A stretch of 22,197 nt of DNA from Archangium sp. (lineage in GTDB: Bacteria > Myxococcota > Myxococcia > Myxococcales > Myxococcaceae), in NCBI GenBank assembly GCA_016793585.1, contig JAEUJR010000725.1:1-22197 (forward strand). The letters are read 5' to 3'. A program made the position numbers and the translations under genes. Below are positions 10,176 to 17,800 of the stretch, piece after piece; positions within the stretch are counted from its first letter, which is position 1; every line of letters begins with the position of its first letter. The notes under the pieces were generated by a model. That model worked only from the letters and a program-made list of their open reading frames with translations. It was not told the origin of the DNA and did not search any database.

Positions 10176-13100
10176 GTGAACTCACTCAAACTGTTCCTCT
10201 TCGCCGTCGGGCTGTCGGTCGTCGCCTGTACGCCGCCGGTGCGGCCCTGCAGCTCGGCCACGTGCTCGACGGGCTGCTGTGACGCGAACGGGCAGTGCCA
10301 GAGCGGCAACTCGGTCACGGCCTGTGGTGCGCAGGGCAACGAGTGCCGCACCTGTTCGACGACGCAGACCTGCAACAGCGGCCAGTGCACGATGCCCAAC
10401 AACATGGGCGGTGGCGGCGCGGGCACCGCGGGCGGTGGCTCGGCGGTGGGCGGCGGCCAGGCTGGCTCGATGGGAGGCGGCGCGGCGGGCGGTCAGGCGC
10501 TGACCTGCGCCAACGGCCTCACGCTGTGCGGCACCTCGTGCATCAACACCGCGACCGACTACGGCAACTGCGGCGCCTGCGGCCGCTCGTGTGGCGTGGG
10601 CCAGTATTGCTCCGGCAGCACCTGTCTGAACGTGCCGACGTCGTGCACGCCTGGCCCCAACGCGTGCCCCACCAACTTCTTCTGCGACGCGATCACCAGC
10701 AAGTGCGTCTTCGGCTGCCAGACGAACGCGCACTGCAGCAACGGGCAGATCTGTGACACCCAGCGAAACACGTGCGCCTGCCCGACGGGCTCGAACCTGT
10801 GCGGCGGCTCGTGTGTTCCTGCGAACACGCCGACGGCTTGTGGCTCCCAGTGCCTCTCGTGCAGCGGTGGCCCGAACTCGATTCCGTCGTGCACCAACGG
10901 CACCTGCGACTTCACCTGCATGGCGGGCTACCACCGCTGTGGCAACTCGTGCGTCTCGAACTTCGACGCGATGACGTGTGGCACGCGCTGCACGGCGTGC
11001 CCGGCGCTGCCGAACGCCACGGCGATCTGTGACGGCAACGACTGCGGCTCGCTGTGCTCGCAGGGCTTTCACCAGTGCGGGGCCGACTGCGTCTCGAACT
11101 TCGACGTCGCGACCTGCGGCAACAGCTGCACGCCGTGTCAGGCGCCTGCGAACGCCGTCGCCCAGTGCATGTCGGCCGGGGCCGGTCAGCCGCCCGCCTG
11201 TACCTTCCAGTGCAACCCGGGCTTCGTGCGCTGCGGCAACGCCTGTGTCGCGGAGTCGATCACCGCGTGCGGTGCCTCGTGCCAGACGTGCACGCCGCCG
11301 GTGGGCGCGACGAACCCCCAGTGCGTGAACGGCGCGTGCCAGTACACGTGCGCGGCGAACTTCCACCAGTGCGGCACCCAATGCGTGACGAACACCGCGG
11401 TGGCGACGTGCGGCACCCTCTGCACGCCATGCCCGGCTCCGGTGAACGGCACCGCGACGTGCAACGGTACGGCGTGCGGCATTCAGTGCAACGTCGGGTA
11501 CCACGAGTGCAACGGCCAGTGCGTCTCGAACTTCTCCACCAGCACCTGCGGCAGTCGGTGTGCGCCTTGCCCTGACGGCCCGGTCGGCAGTGGCACCACG
11601 GTCACCTGCGACGGCCTCAACTGCGGCCTGCGATGCGCCTCGGTCTCGACGCCGAACTACTGCGGCAACGTCTGTGTCGCCGACTCCATCACCTCGTGTG
11701 GGCCCAGCTGTCAGACCTGCACGCCGCCGGCGAACGGCACGGCGACCTGCTTCAGCGGAGTCTGCGACTTCACGTGCCAGTCTGGGTACCACCGCTGCGG
11801 CACGCAGTGTGTGGCTGACAGCTCGGTCGACAGCTGCGGTACCTCGTGCTCCGCGTGCCCGGCCGGCCCGCCCAACACCACCACCACCTGCACCCGCGCC
11901 ACCGCGACGGCCCCCTACGCCTGCGGGTGGGACTGCGGCGCCGGTACCAACCGCTGCCCTGCGGGCGGCTCGCAGTGCGTGCCCTCGGACTACACGCTGG
12001 CGTGTGGCCCGACCTGTGCGGTCTGCTCCTCGACCGTCGCGAACGAGCGCGGCATCTGCGGCACCAACGGCATCTGCAGCACCGGCTGCATCACCTCGTG
12101 TGGCGGCGGCTGCGTGAACGCCCAGACGAACACCACCCACTGCGGCACCTGCAACAACACCTGCGCGGTCGCCGATCGCTGCACGCAGGGCGAGTGCCGT
12201 ACCTTCTGCGCCAGCGGCGTGGGGCTCTCGTCGATGGTGCCCTCGGTGACGACCTCGACGTCGACGTTCCCCTTCCTGGTGATCGACGTGAACGGCGACG
12301 GCCGCAACGACCTCGTCACCGGTGAAGGCACCTCCGTTTACGTGCGGCTCGGCCTGGCGAACTCGAGCGGCACCGGCCCCTCGGGCACCTTCGGCGCGCC
12401 GACATCGTACTCTGTGAGCTACACGGTGGCGCAGCTGGTCGCGGGCGATCTGACTGGCGACGGCCGCCCCGAGATCGTCGCGCTCACCAACTCGTACTAC
12501 CTCTCGGTGCTGCGCAACTCGGGCACGGGCACCTTCACCGCGTACCTGACGTCGCTCTCGTACACGCCCACCAGCGCGACCATCGGCGAGTTCAGCGGAG
12601 CCGCGCCGGCCGATCTCTTCGTCAGCTTCAACACCACGGCGGTGACGGCACCCCTGTTCGTCGGCAACGGCGCGGCGTCGGGCAACCCGATCACCACCAC
12701 TGCCACTGGCGGCGTGGGGCTGGGCATCGGCACCGTGTCGAACGTGCGCGCACTGTCGGCCAACGCCGACGCCAACAGCGACGTGCTGGCGACCGCGGCG
12801 ACGAACGCGATGTACCTGTACCTCGGCACCGGCACGGCGACGGCGCCGGTGAACTCGGCGGGCGCGGTGCTGCAGCAACTGCCTGCCGGAGAGACCTTCA
12901 CCTCTTCGGCTGCCGGCACGGCCTTCATGATGGAGGTCGCCGACGTCACGGGAGACTCCATCGCCGACGTGATCGTGCCAGTCGTCTCGGGCGCGACCTC
13001 GGGCGTGCGCGTCTACCCCCTCACGTCGACGCCCGCCTTCGGCACCTCGACGCTGCTCTCGTTGCCTGCGCCGGCGCGCATGATCATCGCCTCGGACGTC

Positions 13101-14711
13101 AACGGAGACGGCCGGCGCGACGTCGTGGTCGCCTCCTCCGACGTGCGCGTGTTCCTCGGCCAGGTCGGCGGCACGTTCTCGGCCGCCCAGGTGCTCGGCA
13201 TTCCCTTCGCTGCCACGTTCTTCAACTCGCTCGCGGTGGCCGACGTGACGGGTGACTCGAGGCCCGAGATCTTCGCGCCCTCGGGCACCACGATCGTCAC
13301 CGCCGTCAACAACGGCAGCGGCGGCTTCACGGGAATCACGGGCACGGGCGTGGGCAACGCCAACCGAATCGCCGCGGGCGATTTGAACGGAGATGGCATC
13401 AGCGACGTCGTGGCGACCGGGCCGGGCATGCTCCAGTACACGGGCCCCGACGCGCGCCTCATCGACCCTGTCTCGCTCACGGCCGGCACCGTTCGTGGCC
13501 GGCTCGAAGTGCTGGTCAACGGCGTCTGGGGCCCGGTGTGCGCGCCTTCGTTCCCGTCGTCGACCACCATGAGCGTGGCGTGCACGTCGGTCGGCCTGAG
13601 CTCGTGGTGGAACTACTTCTACGCCACGCCGTCGGCCCTGCCGCCGGTGATGAAGAGCCCGTCGTGCAGCACGACGACCCAGACCGGCCTCAGCGTGTGC
13701 TCGTTCGTGCCCCCTGACACGGCTTGCACCACCGCCAACCAGCTCGGCATCGAGTGTCAGACCTCGACGACCTTGAACACCGACACCTCGAGCACCGTGC
13801 TGTACGGCGCCTCGAACGGCACCTTCACGACGGGGACCACCTTCCCCACGCGTGGAGATCGCTTCGCCATCGGCAACCTCAACGGAGACGCGCCCCAGGA
13901 TCTCGTCACGGCAGCGCTGGGCACGTTCGACGGCGGCATGGGCAACGTGATCGAGGTGCGGGTGGGCGCCACCAACTCGACCCTCAGCCCGCCGCTCAAC
14001 CTTCCGGCGCGCGCGGTGCCGACCTTCATTCTCATCGCCGAGGTCTCGAACGACGCCAACCAGGACATCGTCGTGGGCTCGAGCCTGGGCGTCGACGTGT
14101 ACAAGAACCTCGGGGCAGCCACCTTCGCGCCGCCGCTCACCGTCTACACGGGCGGCGTCTCGAGCCTCGCGGTCGCCGACTTCAACCTCGACGGCCGCCG
14201 TGATCTCGTGGTCGCTACGACCGCCTTCAACCAGCTCACGCCGCTGATGAACGTGGGTCTGCCTGGCACCGCCGGCTTCCTGGCAGGCACGGCGATCTAC
14301 CCGGCGACGGCGACGAACTTCAGCGTGCTGGCGGCCGATGTCACCTACGACGGCAAGCCCGACCTGCTCTTCGGCCGCTACGTGTACCAGGGCAACGGCT
14401 CGGGTGCGTTCACGCTCTACAGCTCGAGCATGCCGATTCAGCCGCCGCGGCAGGTGCTGCTCGATCTCGACAACGATGGCTCGCTCGATCTCGTTGGAGC
14501 GGGCAGCGCGAGCTCGGTGTTGTCGGTGCTGCCTGGGACGTCGACGACGACGTTCGGCTTTGCCAGCACGCCCAACGGCTACTCGTCGGGCGCGGTCGTC
14601 GAAGACGTCGTCGCGGCGAAGATGAACGCCGACGCGCAGCGCGATCTCATCGTGCTGCAGGGGCCCTCGGGCAGCCGGTCGATCATCGCGACGCCCGGCG
14701 TCTGTCGCTGA
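10176..14711 (+). CDS. Giant Cys-rich/FG-GAP lipoprotein with degenerate SRCR domain (paralogue 1)
   Basis: 1511 aa. I chose the GTG at 10176: Shine-Dalgarno gggag 8 nt upstream, and it gives a clean lipoprotein signal MNSLKLFLFAVGLSVVAC with lipid cysteine C18. The open frame extends upstream to 10074 without a signal. Order: conserved module TPPVRPCSSATCSTGCC; Gly-rich linker (about 75-108); a Stig1-like unit (LTLCGTSC...GNCGACGRSCGVGQYC); nine 8-cysteine repeats (202-634); a second Stig1-like unit; then from about 700 to the end about 14 FG-GAP/VCBS repeats with Ca-loop motifs such as DVNGDGRNDLV. An SRCR-like domain (about 1093-1195) interrupts them after the eighth repeat; it keeps six cysteines but has CAP and KSP where SRCR domains have CDD and DDV. 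Probably outer-membrane or surface anchored, binding an unknown ligand. The next gene is a paralogue of nearly the same length. Confidence 0.93.
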   Translation: MNSLKLFLFAVGLSVVACTPPVRPCSSATCSTGCCDANGQCQSGNSVTACGAQGNECRTCSTTQTCNSGQCTMPNNMGGGGAGTAGGGSAVGGGQAGSMGGGAAGGQALTCANGLTLCGTSCINTATDYGNCGACGRSCGVGQYCSGSTCLNVPTSCTPGPNACPTNFFCDAITSKCVFGCQTNAHCSNGQICDTQRNTCACPTGSNLCGGSCVPANTPTACGSQCLSCSGGPNSIPSCTNGTCDFTCMAGYHRCGNSCVSNFDAMTCGTRCTACPALPNATAICDGNDCGSLCSQGFHQCGADCVSNFDVATCGNSCTPCQAPANAVAQCMSAGAGQPPACTFQCNPGFVRCGNACVAESITACGASCQTCTPPVGATNPQCVNGACQYTCAANFHQCGTQCVTNTAVATCGTLCTPCPAPVNGTATCNGTACGIQCNVGYHECNGQCVSNFSTSTCGSRCAPCPDGPVGSGTTVTCDGLNCGLRCASVSTPNYCGNVCVADSITSCGPSCQTCTPPANGTATCFSGVCDFTCQSGYHRCGTQCVADSSVDSCGTSCSACPAGPPNTTTTCTRATATAPYACGWDCGAGTNRCPAGGSQCVPSDYTLACGPTCAVCSSTVANERGICGTNGICSTGCITSCGGGCVNAQTNTTHCGTCNNTCAVADRCTQGECRTFCASGVGLSSMVPSVTTSTSTFPFLVIDVNGDGRNDLVTGEGTSVYVRLGLANSSGTGPSGTFGAPTSYSVSYTVAQLVAGDLTGDGRPEIVALTNSYYLSVLRNSGTGTFTAYLTSLSYTPTSATIGEFSGAAPADLFVSFNTTAVTAPLFVGNGAASGNPITTTATGGVGLGIGTVSNVRALSANADANSDVLATAATNAMYLYLGTGTATAPVNSAGAVLQQLPAGETFTSSAAGTAFMMEVADVTGDSIADVIVPVVSGATSGVRVYPLTSTPAFGTSTLLSLPAPARMIIASDVNGDGRRDVVVASSDVRVFLGQVGGTFSAAQVLGIPFAATFFNSLAVADVTGDSRPEIFAPSGTTIVTAVNNGSGGFTGITGTGVGNANRIAAGDLNGDGISDVVATGPGMLQYTGPDARLIDPVSLTAGTVRGRLEVLVNGVWGPVCAPSFPSSTTMSVACTSVGLSSWWNYFYATPSALPPVMKSPSCSTTTQTGLSVCSFVPPDTACTTANQLGIECQTSTTLNTDTSSTVLYGASNGTFTTGTTFPTRGDRFAIGNLNGDAPQDLVTAALGTFDGGMGNVIEVRVGATNSTLSPPLNLPARAVPTFILIAEVSNDANQDIVVGSSLGVDVYKNLGAATFAPPLTVYTGGVSSLAVADFNLDGRRDLVVATTAFNQLTPLMNVGLPGTAGFLAGTAIYPATATNFSVLAADVTYDGKPDLLFGRYVYQGNGSGAFTLYSSSMPIQPPRQVLLDLDNDGSLDLVGAGSASSVLSVLPGTSTTTFGFASTPNGYSSGAVVEDVVAAKMNADAQRDLIVLQGPSGSRSIIATPGVCR
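10779..12077 (+). repeat. Nine tandem 8-cysteine repeats in lipoprotein 1
   Basis: Residues 202-634 hold nine units of about 43-52 residues with the pattern C-x3-[GN]-[FYH]-x-C-x3-C-x8-C-x3-C-x2-C-x6-8-C-x3-C. Examples of starts: CMAGYHRCGNSC, CSQGFHQCGADC, CNPGFVRCGNAC, CNVGYHECNGQC. Eight cysteines per unit suggest four disulfides, so the stretch is probably a rigid extracytoplasmic stalk. Unit 7 lacks the G-[FY]-H core (CASVSTPNYCGNVC), and unit 9 is the most divergent. Confidence 0.85.
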
Positions 14712-14807
14712 CGCGGGTACAGGTTCTTCCCCATGGGTCTTGCGGCGGTGTGCCCTTGATGGCACGCACGCCTCTGGCCGCCGTTTCTTGTCGTGGGGAA
14801 ACACCTC

Positions 14808-17800
14808 GTGAACCTCTTTCGCCTCGTCGTGCTCGCCGCCGTGCTTCCGGTGGCGATGCTGTCGTGTACGCCGCCCGTTCGCCGCTGCTCGGCGGCGACC
14901 TGCAGCTCCGGTTGTTGTGACGCGAACGGTGAGTGCCAGTCGGGCAGCGGCATCGCGGCCTGCGGCTCCAACGGCAACGAGTGCCGAACCTGCAGCACCG
15001 GGCAGACGTGCCAGAGCGGGCAGTGCACCACGACGATGATGGGCGGCGGCAGCGCGGGGGGCGGCAGCGCGGTCGGGGGCGGGCAGGTCGGCGACGGCGG
15101 CATGGGCGGAGGCACGGGCGGCGGCGGAGAGATGATCAGCTGCTCGGCAGGCCTCACCCTCTGCAGCGGCTCGTGCGTCAACACCCGCTCCGACTTCGGC
15201 AACTGCGGCATGTGTGGCCGGGGCTGCGCGGCGGGCCAGTACTGCGACAACAGCCAGTGCACGCGGCTGCCGACGATGTGCACGCAGACGCCCGGCTCGT
15301 GCCCGCCCAACTACTACTGCAACGCGAGCAGCACGTGCGCCTTCGGCTGCCAGACGAACACCAACTGCTCGGGCGGCCAGATCTGCGATCAGACGCGGAG
15401 CCAGTGCGTCTGTCCGGCGAACACGAACCTGTGCGGAGGCAGCTGCGTGCCGCCGACGACGGTGACGGCGTGCGGCTCGAGGTGCCTCAACTGCGCTGGC
15501 GTGGCGAACGCGACCCCGACGTGCAGCGCGGCGGGCACCTGCGACTTCACCTGCAACGCGGGCTACCACCGGTGCGGCAGCCAGTGCGTCTCGAACTTCG
15601 CGACCGAGACCTGCGGCACCAGCTGCACCGCGTGCCCGGTGGCGCCCAACTCGATGGCGACGTGTGACGGCAACGTCTGCGGGCTGCAGTGCTCGACGGG
15701 CTTCCACCAGTGCGGCAACGACTGCGTCTCTGACTTCGATGTCGCCACCTGCGGCGCCCGCTGTCAGCCCTGCGCCGTGCCGGCCAACGCAGTCGCGCAG
15801 TGTCTCTCGTCGGGTGCAGGGCAGCCGCCGGCGTGCCAGTTCCAGTGCAACCCGGGGTTCGCGCGCTGTGGCAACTCGTGCGTCCAGGAGTCGGCGACGT
15901 CGTGCGGAGCTTCGTGCCAGACGTGTACGCCGCCCGCCGGCGCCACCAACCCGCAGTGCGTGAACGGCCAGTGCCAGTACACCTGTGCGACGGGCTTCCA
16001 CCTCTGCAACTCGGCCTGCGTGTCTGACACCGCGTTGTCGTCGTGTGGCACCTCGTGCACGCCGTGCCCGGTGCCGGTGAACGGAACCGCGAGCTGCAAC
16101 GGCACCACCTGCGGCATTCAGTGCAACACGGGCTTCCACGAGTGCAACGGCCAGTGCGTCTCGAACTTCTCGGTCGCCACCTGCGGCAATCGCTGCTCGG
16201 TCTGCCCCGATGGCCCGATGGGCAGCGGCACCACGACGACGTGTGACGGGGTGAACTGCGGCCTGCGGTGCGCGTCGACGGCGACTCCGAACTTCTGCAA
16301 CAGCATGTGCGTGGCCGACTCGATCTCGTCGTGCGGCCCCTCGTGTCTGACGTGCACGCCGCCTGCGAACGCGACGGCGGCCTGCGTGACGGGCGTGTGC
16401 GACTTCACCTGCAACTCGGGCTTTCACCGCTGTGGCATGCAGTGCGTCGCCGACAACTCGGTCGACGGCTGCGGCACGGCCTGTACGCCCTGCGCCGATG
16501 GCCCCGCGAACTCCACGCGCACCTGCACGCGGCCCTCGCCGACGTCGCCCTACGCCTGCGGGTGGGACTGCGCGGCCGGCAACAACCGCTGCCCCGTCGG
16601 CGGCATGCAGTGCGTGCCGGCCGACTACGTGCTGGGCTGCGGCCCGACCTGCGCGGTGTGCAGCAGCGCGACGCCCAACGAGCGCGGCATCTGCGGCACC
16701 AATGGCATCTGCTCGACGGGCTGCATCACCTCGTGCGGTGGCACCTGCGTCAACACCCAGACGAGCACCTCGCACTGTGGCGCCTGCAACACGGCGTGCG
16801 CTGGCGCCGATCGGTGCAGCCAGGGCGAGTGCCGCGCGTTCTGCGCGAGCGGCGTCGCCTTCCGCACGATGCTGCCGGTGATCAGCGCCTCGACGTCTTC
16901 GAGCTTCCCGATGCTCGTCGTCGACGTGAACGGTGACTCCCGGCCCGATCTGGTGACGGCCGAGAGCTCGGTCATCTCGGTTCGGTTCGGGCAGGCCTCG
17001 GGTGGGTTCTCGCCGACGGCGTCGACGACGGTGAGCGCCAGCGTGACGCCCACCTTCCTGGTCGCCGGCGATCTCACGCAAGACGGGCGGCCCGAGCTCG
17101 TCGCCATCGGCAGCTCGACGTTCGCGGCCGTGCTGCGTAACAACGGGTCGGGCTCGTTCACGAACTATGCGGTGACGGCAAACCCGCTCGCGACCTCGCT
17201 GGTGCCCACGAGCGTCACCATCGGCGAGTTCAACGGCGCTGCGCCGGCCGACGTGCTCTTCGGCTTCAACACCAGCACCGCCGCCCAGGCCGCCATCTTG
17301 TTCCCCGGCGTGGTCGGCAGCACCACGAACCCGATCTCGATCGGCGCGTCGGCGAACATCGGCATCAGCCTGATCACGAACCTGCGCGCGGTGAACGTGA
17401 ACGGCGACAGCAACACCGACGTGGTGGCGACGGCCGCCACGAACGCGATCTACCTGTTCCCCGGTACAGGCGTGCAGGCGAGCCCGTTCAACACGGTCAG
17501 CGCCGCGCTCGCGCAGTTGCCGGCCGGAGAGACGTTCGTCACCACCCAGGGCACTCCATTTCCCGTCGAGGTGGGCGACGTGACGGCAGACGGCGTGGCC
17601 GACGTCGTGGTGGCGAGCACGGTCGGCGGCGGCTCGTTCTCGGCGCGCGTCTACCCGATGACGGCCGCGGTCGCGTTCGGCACCAGCGCCGCGCTCGCCG
17701 CTCCTGCGGCGGTGAAGGTGATCTCGCTCGCCGACGTGAACCAGGACTCGCGCATCGACGTCGGGGTGGGCTCCTCCGACTTGCGCATCTTCCCTGCGAT

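Noticed and set aside
14712..14807. Search for a terminator between the two lipoprotein genes
   Set aside because: No stem followed by a T-run was found here, nor after 10053 or 19346. Co-transcription or Rho-dependent ending is possible, but I cannot support a terminator feature.
10182..17081. 2299-codon open frame on the minus strand across both lipoprotein genes
   Set aside because: It is rich in Arg, Ala, Gly and His with no domain, signal or repeat of its own, and lies antisense to two clearly real genes. Extreme GC bias in repetitive Cys/Gly/Thr-rich coding sequence suppresses stops in this antisense frame.
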